In this document: in pieces, positions 22,829 to 32,148 of the stretch
Position numbering within the stretch: the first letter of the stretch is position 1
Layout of the letters: each line of letters begins with the position of its first letter
Source: JAGQIB01 sp041393395
GTDB taxonomy: Bacteria; ARS69
Direction: 5' to 3'
DNA: 64,000 nt
Assembly: GCA_041393395.1 (NCBI GenBank)
Contig: JAWKKG010000004.1
Span: 558,001-622,000, forward strand
Made by a program: the position numbers and the translations under genes
Notes under the pieces: generated by a model
The model's database searches: none
What the model saw: only the letters and a program-made list of their open reading frames with translations
What the model was told of the DNA's origin: nothing

Positions 22829-25312
22829 ATGCGGGATCGCGGGGTGGTCGCTCTGGTCGCGGTGTCGATCGGGCTCGGATTGCAGTCGTCGGTGCTGCCG
22901 CTCGGCCCCATGGCCTGGGCGATCGGCTCCGTCGCGACCCTCGCGGCGACCGCCCTCCGTCCGGCCGCGTGGCCCTTGCTCGCGCTCGCGATCGGCGGTC
23001 TGCGTGCCGCGAGCCACGAGCAGGACTTCACGCGTCGCGAGATCCGGGCGCCGGGGCGGACGAGCGGCGAGTGGTGCGTCGTTCGCGAGGAAGGCGACGC
23101 CAAGCTCGTCGACGCGGCAGGGTATCGTGTCCGCGTGCGCGACGCGTGGGATCTCCCATCGCCCGGATGTCGGGGCACCGGCACGCTCCGCCTCGACGCC
23201 ATCCGCTCCCGGTCGGATCCTTCCGCCTTCGACGCCCGGCGGTGGGCGCGGGCACGGGGGCTCCACGCGCGCGGGCGGGCGGTGGGGCGCATTCGCGACG
23301 CGGGGGCCGCACCCGGCGGGCGGAACGCCGTGCGACGCGCCGCCTTTCGGTTGCGGGAGCGCGCACGTCGCCGATTCGCCGACGTGCGCGGCGGACCGCT
23401 CGTGCTGGCGCTCGTGCTCGGCGACCGGGCCGACCTCACCGACGAGACGCAAGGCGAGTTCCGTCGCGCCGGCCTCGCCCATGTGCTGGCCTTGTCCGGA
23501 ATGCACGTGGGCGTGCTCGCTCTCGGCGTGGGCGCCTTGCTGCGGGTGACGCGCGCGCCGCGGTTCGCGGTCGCCGCCTGCATCGTGATGTTCCTGGCGG
23601 CGTTCGCGTTCCTCACGGGTGGCAAGCCGCCGATCCTCCGCGCCGTGTTGACGGGATCGATCGCGACGCTGGGCGGAGCACTCGGGCGTTCGTCGCGACC
23701 CGTGCATGCACTCGGGCTCACGGGCGCCGCCCTGCTCCTGATATGCCCGCCGCTCGCCGGCGACGCCGGCTTTCAGCTGTCGTTCCTCGCGACGGCCGTA
23801 CTCGCGCACGCCGCGATGCGTCCGACGCGACCCGGTCGGCGGCGCGGAATCCTCGCGACGCTCCGAGGCGCGGCCGAGGGGATCGGGCTGTCGGCGGTGG
23901 TGACCCTCGCGACGCTTCCGATCCTCGCCGGCGCGTTCGGGAGCGTGAGCCTCCTGTCGCCGATCACGAACCTCCTCGCGGCGGCTCCCGCGAGCGCGGC
24001 GCTGGCGTGGGGCGCCCTCGGCGCCGCTTTGCCCGGGCCCGATGCGCTGGCGCGACCCCTCGCGGAAGCCGCCGGTCGCGCGGCCGAGCTTCTCGCGCTC
24101 CTTTCCCGCGTCGCGTCCACGTGGCCGGGAGGACAGATCTCCGTGCCGGCGCTCGGGATCGGACTCAGCGTCGCGACGTGGATCGCGGCCGCCGCCGCAA
24201 CGTCGGGTCGGATCCCCGGCCCGCGGGTGAGGCGTCTCCTGTTCGGGGCGATCGCGATCGCGGTCGCGGAGCGATGGCCTGCGGAGCGCCTGACCGTTCT
24301 CGACATCGGCCAGGGCGACGCGGTGTTCGTCGAATCCGGAGGCGAAGCGGTGTTGATCGACGGCGGGGTGGAGGACGAGGACGGCCCGGACTCGCCGGCC
24401 GCCCGCGCGGTGCGGCGCCGGCGTGCTCGTCGACTCCGGGCGATCTTCGCGACCCACGGAGACCGCGACCACGCCGGTGGGCTTCGCGCGCTGGTCGAGC
24501 GTGCGGAAGGAGTCTTCGGTCCGGAGCGCGCACCGGGGGAGTCGCTTCCGCCCGCGTGGTCCCGACTGGCCGAGGTCGCGGAGATCCGACCGGTGTCGTC
24601 GCCGTGCCATCCGATTCGCTCGCTCACGATCCGACCGCCGCGCGCGCACCCGACCGCCGACGTGCCGGAAAATGATCGCTCCCTGTACTCGAGGTGGCGC
24701 GCGGGTCCGGCGGGCGCGTGGATGCTGGGCGATCTCCCGCAGGAAGTCGAGTCGGAGCTCGTGAACTCGGGCGGGATCGACGGCGCGCCGATCCTGCTCG
24801 CGCCGCATCACGGGTCTCGCGGATCCGGCGGCGAGGCGCTCCTCGACGCGGTCCGTCCGGTGCTGGTGCTGATCTCGTGCGGCGCGGGCAATCCGCACGG
24901 TCATCCGCACGCCGAGTTGCTCGCGCGGGTCGGCGCGTGCGGCGCGGTCGTCCGTCGGACGGACCGCGACGGGACGATCGCGATTCGTGCCGTTCCCGGG
25001 GGATTTCGCGTCCGCTGGCGTGCCGGGTTCCCCGGGCCGGGCACATGGCCCCGCGTGGGCGGGCACCCGGGGGACGGAGGCCTTTCCGCTTCCGCGCTTC
25101 CCGCGCGCTCCGCTACACTGCGGACTTCTGCGTGGGAGGGGATTTCGTGCGCGTCGCAGTCTTCGCCTCGGGGCGCGGGAGCAACTTCGACGCCCTCGCG
25201 GGCGCCGCCCGGGGAAACGCCGCGATCGAGATCGCAGCCGTGTTCTGCGACAAGCCCGGTGCGATCGTCCGGGAGAAGGCGTCGTCGGCCGGGATCGAAA
25301 CCGTGGACGTGA
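22829..25312 (+). CDS. comEC: ComEC/Rec2-type DNA uptake channel protein
   Basis: An 827-residue polytopic protein. The N-terminal helices and OB-like domain (REIRAPGRTSGEWCVVREEG) lead to the competence domain with LALVLGDRADLTDETQGEFR and HVLALSGMHVGVLALG. About ten helices follow, then a metallo-beta-lactamase domain: VLDIGQGDAVFVESGGE, IFATHGDRDHAGGL and LAPHHGSRGSGGEAL. ComEC conducts single-stranded DNA across the inner membrane, and the MBL domain is thought to degrade the other strand. The normal ComEC end is near TIAIRAVPGGFRVRWRAG (about base 25025). The frame then continues ~95 codons, 166 nt of it inside purN, with low-complexity sequence, so the true 3' end is uncertain. ATG 22829 is chosen; TTG 22811 is possible. 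Confidence 0.88.
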   Translation: MRDRGVVALVAVSIGLGLQSSVLPLGPMAWAIGSVATLAATALRPAAWPLLALAIGGLRAASHEQDFTRREIRAPGRTSGEWCVVREEGDAKLVDAAGYRVRVRDAWDLPSPGCRGTGTLRLDAIRSRSDPSAFDARRWARARGLHARGRAVGRIRDAGAAPGGRNAVRRAAFRLRERARRRFADVRGGPLVLALVLGDRADLTDETQGEFRRAGLAHVLALSGMHVGVLALGVGALLRVTRAPRFAVAACIVMFLAAFAFLTGGKPPILRAVLTGSIATLGGALGRSSRPVHALGLTGAALLLICPPLAGDAGFQLSFLATAVLAHAAMRPTRPGRRRGILATLRGAAEGIGLSAVVTLATLPILAGAFGSVSLLSPITNLLAAAPASAALAWGALGAALPGPDALARPLAEAAGRAAELLALLSRVASTWPGGQISVPALGIGLSVATWIAAAAATSGRIPGPRVRRLLFGAIAIAVAERWPAERLTVLDIGQGDAVFVESGGEAVLIDGGVEDEDGPDSPAARAVRRRRARRLRAIFATHGDRDHAGGLRALVERAEGVFGPERAPGESLPPAWSRLAEVAEIRPVSSPCHPIRSLTIRPPRAHPTADVPENDRSLYSRWRAGPAGAWMLGDLPQEVESELVNSGGIDGAPILLAPHHGSRGSGGEALLDAVRPVLVLISCGAGNPHGHPHAELLARVGACGAVVRRTDRDGTIAIRAVPGGFRVRWRAGFPGPGTWPRVGGHPGDGGLSASALPARSATLRTSAWEGISCASQSSPRGAGATSTPSRAPPGETPRSRSQPCSATSPVRSSGRRRRRPGSKPWT

Positions 25313-25764
25313 ATCCCGGCACGCGCCGCGGCGCCTGGACCGAGGAAGCGGTCGAGGACGTGCTCGGTCAGCTCGCGCGGCGCCGGATCGAGGTCATCTG
25401 TCTCGCCGGCTTCCTGCGCGTCCTGCCGCCCGCCGTCGTCCGGGCGTTTCCCTCCCGCATCCTGAACATCCATCCTTCGCTGTTGCCCTCGTTCCCGGGA
25501 CTGCACGCGCCGCGCCAGGCACTGCGCGCCGGAGCCAAGGTCTCGGGCTGCACGGTCCACTTCGTGGACGAGGGCGTCGACACCGGACCGATTCTCGCGC
25601 AGGCCGCCGTCCCCGTGCGCCCGGAGGATACCGAGGACACGCTGGCGGCCCGCATTCTGGAGCAGGAGCACCGGATCTACCCGGAGGTGCTGGTCGCGCT
25701 GGCCGAGGGAAGGATCCACCTTCACGAGCGAGTCGCGTGGATCGCGACGGGAGTGACGCCATGA
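25147..25764 (+). CDS. purN: Phosphoribosylglycinamide formyltransferase
   Basis: A 205-residue PurN. The start MRVAVFASGRGSNFDAL is diagnostic. LAGFLRVLPPAVV is followed by NIHPSLLPSFPGLHAP with the catalytic Asn and His, and SGCTVHFVDEGVDTGPIL contains the catalytic Asp. It transfers the formyl group of 10-formyl-THF to GAR in the third step of purine synthesis. GTG 25147 follows GGAGGGG. It begins inside the overlong tail of comEC and overlaps purC by 4 nt (ATGA), heading a purine operon. Confidence 0.96.
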   Translation: MRVAVFASGRGSNFDALAGAARGNAAIEIAAVFCDKPGAIVREKASSAGIETVDVNPGTRRGAWTEEAVEDVLGQLARRRIEVICLAGFLRVLPPAVVRAFPSRILNIHPSLLPSFPGLHAPRQALRAGAKVSGCTVHFVDEGVDTGPILAQAAVPVRPEDTEDTLAARILEQEHRIYPEVLVALAEGRIHLHERVAWIATGVTP

Positions 25765-26645
25765 CCACGAATTCGACGACTTCGAGTCTTCCGAAGCCGC
25801 TTCATCGCGGCAAGGTCCGCGACGTCTACGAGGCGGGGGACCGTCTGCTCCTCGTGGCGACGGACCGGCTGTCGGCTTTCGACGTGATCCTGAACCAGCC
25901 GATTCCCGACAAGGGTCGCCTGCTCACGGGCATCTCTTCCTGGTGGTTCGAGCACACGAAGAGCGTGGTGCCGAACCATTTCATCTCCACGGATCCGAAG
26001 GACTTCCCGTCGCCGTTCGATCGGGCGCCGGAGCTCGCGGGCCGGACGACGCTCGTGCATCGCGCCCGCCGGGTGGACGTGGAGTGCGTCGTCCGCGGCT
26101 ATCTTGCCGGCTCCGCGTTCGCCGAGTATCGAAAGACGGGCCGCGTGCTCGAGCACGTGCTGCCGCCCGGACTCGTGAAGGGCGCGAAGCTCCCGGAGCC
26201 GATCTTCACGCCGACCACGAAGGCCGACGAGGGTCACGACGAGCCGCTGACGTTCGACGAGATGACGGACCTCACGGGTCGCGAGCTCGCGGAGCGCCTG
26301 CGGGACATCTCGCTCGCGGTCTACGAACACGGTCATCGCCTCGCGGAGGAGCGCGGCTTTCTGCTCGCGGACACGAAGTTCGAGTTCGGGTTCGTGGGCG
26401 ATGAGCTCCTCTTGATCGACGAAGTGCTCACGCCGGACTCGTCGCGCTACTGGCGGAAGAAAGACTACCGCCCGGGCGAGCCGCCGGAGAGCTGGGACAA
26501 GCAGGTCGTGCGCGATTGGCTCGAGGCGCAGGACTGGAACAAGCAACCGCCGGCGCCCGACCTTCCGGCGGACATCGTGAACCGCGCCCGCGGGAGGTAC
26601 CTGGATGTCTACCGTGCATTCACCGGACACGACCTCGACGACTGA
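25761..26645 (+). CDS. purC: Phosphoribosylaminoimidazole-succinocarboxamide synthase (SAICAR synthetase)
   Basis: A 294-residue PurC of the long type, like yeast Ade1 or actinobacterial PurC rather than the ~237-residue E. coli form. Key segments are HRGKVRDVYEAGDRLLLVATDRLSAFD (start of the ATP site), VDVECVVRGYLAGSAFAEY, PEPIFTPTTKADEGHDEPL and LADTKFEFGFVGDELLLIDEVLTPDSSR. It joins aspartate to CAIR using ATP. It overlaps purN by 4 nt and purH by 41 nt, which suggests translational coupling. Confidence 0.96.
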   Translation: MTTNSTTSSLPKPLHRGKVRDVYEAGDRLLLVATDRLSAFDVILNQPIPDKGRLLTGISSWWFEHTKSVVPNHFISTDPKDFPSPFDRAPELAGRTTLVHRARRVDVECVVRGYLAGSAFAEYRKTGRVLEHVLPPGLVKGAKLPEPIFTPTTKADEGHDEPLTFDEMTDLTGRELAERLRDISLAVYEHGHRLAEERGFLLADTKFEFGFVGDELLLIDEVLTPDSSRYWRKKDYRPGEPPESWDKQVVRDWLEAQDWNKQPPAPDLPADIVNRARGRYLDVYRAFTGHDLDD

Positions 26646-28209
26646 TCGCGGGAGCGACCTGCTCCCGATCCGGAACGCGCTGCTCTCGGTCTACGACAAG
26701 ACCGGAGTGGTGGAGCTCGCGCGCGCGCTCGTGGGACAGGGCGCGCGCGTGATCGCGTCGGGGGGTACCGCGCAGGCGCTCGAGCGCGCCGGCGTGCCCG
26801 TGACGTCGGTGGAGGAGTACACCGGGTTCGGCGGCGGCTGGGGCGGACGGGTGAAGACCCTTCATCCCAAGATCCATGCGGGGATCCTCGCGCGCCGGGA
26901 TCATCCCGAGGACCTGCGCGAACTGGAGGCGGGCGAGGCGACGCCGATCGATCTCGTGTGCGTGAACCTCTATCCGTTCGAGGAGGCGGTCGCCTCCGGA
27001 GCGTCGGAAGACGAGCGCATCGAGAAGATCGACATCGGCGGCCCGGCCATGATCCGCGCCGCGGCGAAGAACTGGAAGCACGTGGCGGTGGTCTGTGACC
27101 CGGCCGACGTCGCGCACGTGATCGCGGAGATCGGGGACACCGGCGGTCGCCTTTCCCGGGCGACGCGCCGGCGTCTCGCCCACAAGGCGTTCGCGCGCAC
27201 GTCGCAGTACGACGCCGCGATCGCGGAGGAGCTCGCGCCGCGGGAGGAGCCGCTGCCGGACCGTCTCGCGCTCTCGCTCACGAAGATCGGGGATCTCCGC
27301 TACGGGGAGAATCCGCACCAGGCGTCCGCGCTGTACTCGGCCGTCGCCGGCTCGGAGGATCTGCCGGGCGGCTGGCGGGTCCTCCAGGGCAAGGAGCTCT
27401 CCTACAACAACTGGATCGACCTCGTCGCCGCGGCGGAACTGGCGACGTTCTTCGACGAGTGCGCGTGCGTCATCGTGAAGCACACGAATCCGTGCGGCAC
27501 GGCGATTGCGGCCGACCCGGCGGATGCGTGGAACATCGCACTCAAGAGCGATCCCGTGTCCGCGTTCGGGGGCATCGCAGCGTTCAACCGCACCGTCACC
27601 GGCGCGGCGGCCGACGCGATGGCCGAGGTGTTCCTCGAGGTCGTGGTGGCGCCCGGCTTCGACGAGGACGCCCTCGCGCGCCTCGGAAAGAAGAAGAACC
27701 TGCGTGTCGTCGTGCTCCCGATGGACGCGTTCCGCGGAGCGCGGCGCGAGGTCCGCGTGTTGCCGGGCGGGGCGGTGCTCGTACAGACGGATCCGGGACG
27801 CCCGGAGCGGACTCCCGAGTGGAAGTCGGTCTCCAAGCGCGAACCCACGGCCGAGGAGCTGCGCGATCTGGAGTTCGCGTGGAAGGTTGCGGCCGTCGTG
27901 AAGTCCAACGCGATCGTGTTCGCAAAGAACCGTCGGGTGCTCGGCGTCGGCGCGGGGCAAATGAGTCGGGTGGACTCGGTGCGGATCGCGATCGAGAAGG
28001 CGAAGGAGCACGGACACGATCTCACCGGCTCGGTCGTCGGGTCCGACGCATTCTTCCCGTTCTCGGATGGCCCGGAGCTGGCGCTGGCGGCCGGGGCCAC
28101 GGCGATCGCGCAGCCCGGCGGCTCCAAGCGGGATCAGGACACGATCGACGTGGTCGATCGGGCGAATGCCGCCATGGTGTTCACCGGCACCCGCGTGTTC
28201 CGCCACTAG
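26605..28209 (+). CDS. purH: Bifunctional AICAR formyltransferase/IMP cyclohydrolase
   Basis: A 534-residue PurH of normal length. The N-terminal MGS-like cyclohydrolase domain is shown by NALLSVYDKTGVVELARAL, IASGGTAQALERAGV and GRVKTLHPKIHAGILARRDH. The formyltransferase domain has LRYGENPHQASALYS, VKHTNPCGTAIA (catalytic Lys-His) and SDAFFPFSDGPELALAAGA. It performs the last two steps to IMP. The ATG at 26605 lies inside purC; about 20 residues of poorly conserved leader precede the core, so a slightly later start is possible. guaA follows after 11 nt. Confidence 0.96.
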   Translation: MSTVHSPDTTSTTDRGSDLLPIRNALLSVYDKTGVVELARALVGQGARVIASGGTAQALERAGVPVTSVEEYTGFGGGWGGRVKTLHPKIHAGILARRDHPEDLRELEAGEATPIDLVCVNLYPFEEAVASGASEDERIEKIDIGGPAMIRAAAKNWKHVAVVCDPADVAHVIAEIGDTGGRLSRATRRRLAHKAFARTSQYDAAIAEELAPREEPLPDRLALSLTKIGDLRYGENPHQASALYSAVAGSEDLPGGWRVLQGKELSYNNWIDLVAAAELATFFDECACVIVKHTNPCGTAIAADPADAWNIALKSDPVSAFGGIAAFNRTVTGAAADAMAEVFLEVVVAPGFDEDALARLGKKKNLRVVVLPMDAFRGARREVRVLPGGAVLVQTDPGRPERTPEWKSVSKREPTAEELRDLEFAWKVAAVVKSNAIVFAKNRRVLGVGAGQMSRVDSVRIAIEKAKEHGHDLTGSVVGSDAFFPFSDGPELALAAGATAIAQPGGSKRDQDTIDVVDRANAAMVFTGTRVFRH

Positions 28210-28220
28210 TCGGAGGTCCG

Positions 28221-29765
28221 GTGGAGCCCGCTCGCATGCAGTGGATCGCCATCCTGGACTACGGCTCGCAGTACACTCAGCTCATTGCGCGCCGCGTGCG
28301 CGAGGCGCGGGTGTACTGCGAGATCCTGCCGTGGAATCGCACGGAACGTCTCGCGGATCCGGCGCTGGTCGGGGTCGTCCTCTCGGGCGGCCCCGCTTCC
28401 ATCACGGCTCCGAATGCGCCGGGCCTCCCGCCCGAGGTCCTCGCGCGCGAGGTCCCGGTGCTCGGGATCTGCTACGGCATGCAGTTGCTCGCGCACGCGC
28501 TCGGCGGCCGGGTGCACGCGGCCGAAGGGACGCGTGAGTACGGTCCCGCACTCGTCGACGTCGATCCGCGCGGCCCGTTCGCCGGCCTCGGTCCGCAGCT
28601 CGACGTCTGGATGAGCCACGGCGATCACGTCGAAGCACTGCCGCCGGGAGCCACCGCGATCGCCCGGTCCGCCGGCGCCCCGATCGCGGCGTTCGAGGAC
28701 GCGGACCGGCAGATCTGGGCGATGCAGTTTCACCCGGAGGTCTCGCACACGCCCCGCGGGCGCGAGATCCTGGAGCGGTTCCTGGATCTCTGCGGCTGCC
28801 GGCGTGATTGGGAGATGGGCTCGCTCGCGGAGCGGCGCATCGCGGAGATCCGGGAACGAGTGGGGGATCGGCGCGCGATCTGCGCCGTGAGTGCCGGCGT
28901 GGACAGCTCCGTGGCCGCGGCGCTCGTCGGGCGCGCGATCGGCGAGCGCCTGCACCCCGTGTTCGTCGACCACGGACTCCACCGCGATCTGGACGACGTG
29001 CGGGGCGTGCTGGCGGCGCTCGAGCGCGCCGCCGGCGTGCGGGTGGAGTGGGTCGACGCGTCGGCGCGCTTCCTGGAACGACTCGCGGGCGTCGTGGACC
29101 CCGAGGCGAAGCGCAAGATCATCGGCGAGGTCTTCATCCGGGTGTTCGAGGAGGTCGCGGATCGTCTCGGCGACGTGGATCTGCTCGTGCAGGGCACCCT
29201 CTATCCGGACGTGATCGAGTCGAGCGTGGGCCACCACGCCGCCGCCGTCATCAAGACCCACCACAACGTGGGCGGTCTGCCGGAGCGGATGAACCTCGCG
29301 CTGCTCGAGCCGCTCCGCGACCTGTTCAAGGACGAGGTCCGTGCGCTCGGGGAGGAGCTGGGGCTTCCGCACGAGGTCGTGTGGCGGCACCCGTTCCCCG
29401 GACCGGGCCTCGCGGTTCGTTGCCTCGGGGAGATCACTCCGGAGCGACTCCGGAAGCTCCGCGGGGCCGATCGGATCTTCCGGGCCGAGCTCCGCCGGAC
29501 CGGCCTCTACGATCGCACCTGGCAGGCGTTTCCCGTGTTGCTTCCGGTGCGCAGCGTGGGCGTCATGGGCGACGGCCGAACGTACGACGAGGCGATCGTG
29601 CTCCGTGCGGTCACGTCGATCGACGGGATGACCGCGGACTGGGCTCGCCTGCCACACGACTTCCTGGCCGAATGCTCGCGGAGGATCATCAACGAGGTCG
29701 CCGGGGTCAATCGCGTGGCCTACGACGTCACCTCGAAGCCGCCCGGTACGATCGAATGGGAGTGA
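28221..29765 (+). CDS. guaA: GMP synthase (glutamine-hydrolysing)
   Basis: A 514-residue two-domain GuaA. The class I amidotransferase has AILDYGSQYTQLIARRVRE, the catalytic Cys in LGICYGMQLLAHALGG, and MQFHPEVSHTPRG with the His-Glu of the triad. The ATP-pyrophosphatase domain has VSAGVDSSVAAALVG (PP-loop; SAGVDS where most have SGGVDS). The C-terminal dimerisation domain contains HPFPGPGLAVRCLGE and ends PPGTIEWE. It converts XMP to GMP, so this purine operon covers late IMP synthesis and GMP formation. GTG 28221 is 4 nt behind GGAGG; ATG 28236 is an alternative. Confidence 0.96.
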   Translation: MEPARMQWIAILDYGSQYTQLIARRVREARVYCEILPWNRTERLADPALVGVVLSGGPASITAPNAPGLPPEVLAREVPVLGICYGMQLLAHALGGRVHAAEGTREYGPALVDVDPRGPFAGLGPQLDVWMSHGDHVEALPPGATAIARSAGAPIAAFEDADRQIWAMQFHPEVSHTPRGREILERFLDLCGCRRDWEMGSLAERRIAEIRERVGDRRAICAVSAGVDSSVAAALVGRAIGERLHPVFVDHGLHRDLDDVRGVLAALERAAGVRVEWVDASARFLERLAGVVDPEAKRKIIGEVFIRVFEEVADRLGDVDLLVQGTLYPDVIESSVGHHAAAVIKTHHNVGGLPERMNLALLEPLRDLFKDEVRALGEELGLPHEVVWRHPFPGPGLAVRCLGEITPERLRKLRGADRIFRAELRRTGLYDRTWQAFPVLLPVRSVGVMGDGRTYDEAIVLRAVTSIDGMTADWARLPHDFLAECSRRIINEVAGVNRVAYDVTSKPPGTIEWE

Positions 29766-29831
29766 GTCGAAGCTGACGCGCGTTCGGGTCGGTCGCTTGA
29801 CCGGACGCCCGCGACGACCGATGGTCCTCTC

Positions 29832-32141
29832 ATGAACCTCCTTTTTGCGTTCCTGGCGTTCGCGGTCGGGGTGGGGGCGGACAGTTCCGCCGCGCCGGAC
29901 TTCTTTCCCGTTCAGTCGGACCAGGAGCGACTCGCGCTGCTGGAGACGCTCGGTCTGAATGCGGAGGCGGAGCGCCAGCTCCGGTTCCGCGTCGACGCGG
30001 GGGACACGCTCTCCCGCGGCGACTACCTTCGGTTGCTGGTCCGCGAGGGCCGCTCGGCCCAGGCGGCCCCCCTCGCCACGGAGTGGAGTCCGCTCGCCGA
30101 TCCGATCGCCTCGTTCCTGCTCGGACGGATTCGGGACGATCTCCGCGACTACGCGGGCGCGGCCGAGGCCTACTCCGCCTCCGCCGCCCACGAGCCCCTG
30201 CTGGCGGACCACGCGTCCTACCTGGCCGGCACGGCGCTGGAACGGCTCGGAAGGTCGGAGGAGGCTCTGGGTGCCTACGAGGCGGCCGGGGCGTCGGCGC
30301 GGACCCAGAGTCTCGCGTCGCGTGCGTGGTGGCGGGCGGCCGGACTGGCCTACCGCACCGGACTTCCGGATCGGGCGCTCGAGAACCTGGAGCGCATTCC
30401 CTCCCGTTCCGTGATCGCTCGGGACGACCTCCTCGACCTCGAGATCTCGGTCTGGCGGGCGCAAGGCAACCGCGAGCGGGAGGCCCGTGCGCTGCGGGAG
30501 CTGCTCGACCGAGTGCCGAGCTCGGATCAGGCCATCGCGGCGATGGATCGACTGGCGGAGCTCGTGCCGCCGACGGTAGACGATCGCCTTTCATTCGCGG
30601 ACGCCGCGCTTCGGAACCGGCACGGCGCACTTGCCGAGCAGGAGGCGCGCAAGGCCCTCGAGGCGGTCGCCGACGGCAAGGATCCGGTGCGCGAGGGAAA
30701 GGCACGCCTCGCGATCGGCAAGTCCAAGTCGATGCGACGCCAGTACACCGCGGCGCGCGAGGAGCTCGCGCGCATTCCGGCCGGTGCACGCATCGAGGAG
30801 CGCACGGAGGGCGCGCTCGAAGCTGCGCGCTGCCTGTGGCGTGTGGGCCAGATCGATGCCTGTCTCGCCGAGTACGACCGCGTCGTGGACAGCAAGGCGC
30901 CCGAGGAGTACCGCGCCACCGCAGCGTGGGAAGCCGGCCGCGAGGCGAAGGACAATCGACGCTGGGAAGAGGCGGTGTTGCGCCTTCGTGAGTTTGCGGA
31001 ACGGTTCCCGAAGCACGACCGTGCCGACGACGCGCTCTGGCACGCCGGACGCGCACTCGGTGAGCTCGGTCGCGCGGAGGAGGCCATCGCCACGTTCCAC
31101 GTCCTGTGCGACCGCTACCCGGACTCCTCGTTCCACGAGGAGGGGACCTACTGGATCGTGAACCTGTACCACGAGGCGGGGAACGACAGCCTCGCCTGCG
31201 TGGAGACCCGTCGGCTCGCGCTCGAGCATCCCGACGGCTGGTGGACGAATCGCGCCCGCCAGCGGGCGAGCGAATGCCCGGTGGAGGCGGATCCCGCGAT
31301 CGCTTCGCGCGATCCCTTCGACTGGCTGGCTTCCGTCCTCCCGGAGATCGATGCCTCCCGTGCGCGGGAACTCCGACGTTCCGTGCGCGAATCCGAGCCG
31401 TACCGCCGGGCGGAAGCGCTCGCGTCCCTCGGTCTGATTCCCGAGGCGGAGAACGAGCTCTCGGGTCTCATGCGCGGGCTGGATCGCGACACGCCGGCGC
31501 TCGTCGCGTTCGCCGAGGCGGCGTGGGTCGCGGGCGTGCCGCGTTCGGCGATGCGCGCGGCTTCGGTCATCAAGGCGCGCACCGGTCGCGGGATCCTCTC
31601 GGGTGAGACGCCGTTCGCGGTGGCTCGTCTGCTGTATCCCGTGGATCACCTCGACTCCGTACTGAAGTGGTCGAACGAGTACGGGATCGATCCGCTGTTC
31701 GTGCTGGCGGTCATGCGCGAGGAGAGCTGGTTCGACGCGAGCGCCGTCTCGTGGGCGGGGGCTCACGGCCTGCTCCAGATCATGCCGTCCACGGGGCGCG
31801 ATCTCGCCCGTCGCACCGGCTTGCGGAACTTCGAGCAGAGCGATCTGTTCGATCCCGATACGAACATCCGGCTCGGCGCCTTCTACCTGAAGTCGCTCCT
31901 GAACGAGCTCGATTCGGAACCGACGATGGCGCTTTCCGCGTACAATGCGGGCAAAGGCAACGCCCTCCGCTGGAAGAAGGGGCTCGATGGGGAGTTCGAC
32001 GTGGATCGGTACGTCGCCGGAATCACGTACCGCGAGACCTACGACTACGTGCAGAAGGTCGGCCGGACCTGGGCGATCTACCGCGCCCTGTGGGGAGATC
32101 TCCTGCCTCGTCTCGCCACCGAGGAGCCCACGACGCGCTGA
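29832..32141 (+). CDS. TPR-containing lytic transglycosylase (Slt-like)
   Basis: A 769-residue periplasmic protein with a short N-terminal signal sequence. A long alpha-helical region of TPR-like repeats (for example DYAGAAEAYSASAAHEPLLA, RSEEALGAYEAAGASA, RRWEEAVLRLREFAERFP) reaches to about residue 600. The C-terminal SLT domain has GIDPLFVLAVMREESWFDAS with the catalytic Glu, AHGLLQIMPSTGRDLAR, FDPDTNIRLGAFYLKSLL and MALSAYNAGKGNALRWKK. It cleaves peptidoglycan glycan strands to 1,6-anhydro products. The architecture matches Slt70, with a longer superhelical part. The next gene starts 7 nt later. Confidence 0.9.
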   Translation: MNLLFAFLAFAVGVGADSSAAPDFFPVQSDQERLALLETLGLNAEAERQLRFRVDAGDTLSRGDYLRLLVREGRSAQAAPLATEWSPLADPIASFLLGRIRDDLRDYAGAAEAYSASAAHEPLLADHASYLAGTALERLGRSEEALGAYEAAGASARTQSLASRAWWRAAGLAYRTGLPDRALENLERIPSRSVIARDDLLDLEISVWRAQGNREREARALRELLDRVPSSDQAIAAMDRLAELVPPTVDDRLSFADAALRNRHGALAEQEARKALEAVADGKDPVREGKARLAIGKSKSMRRQYTAAREELARIPAGARIEERTEGALEAARCLWRVGQIDACLAEYDRVVDSKAPEEYRATAAWEAGREAKDNRRWEEAVLRLREFAERFPKHDRADDALWHAGRALGELGRAEEAIATFHVLCDRYPDSSFHEEGTYWIVNLYHEAGNDSLACVETRRLALEHPDGWWTNRARQRASECPVEADPAIASRDPFDWLASVLPEIDASRARELRRSVRESEPYRRAEALASLGLIPEAENELSGLMRGLDRDTPALVAFAEAAWVAGVPRSAMRAASVIKARTGRGILSGETPFAVARLLYPVDHLDSVLKWSNEYGIDPLFVLAVMREESWFDASAVSWAGAHGLLQIMPSTGRDLARRTGLRNFEQSDLFDPDTNIRLGAFYLKSLLNELDSEPTMALSAYNAGKGNALRWKKGLDGEFDVDRYVAGITYRETYDYVQKVGRTWAIYRALWGDLLPRLATEEPTTR

Positions 32142-32148
32142 GCGGGTC

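Noticed and set aside
25114..25119. TACACT as a -10 for a separate purN promoter
   Set aside because: No acceptable -35 at the right distance; purN may be transcribed with comEC.
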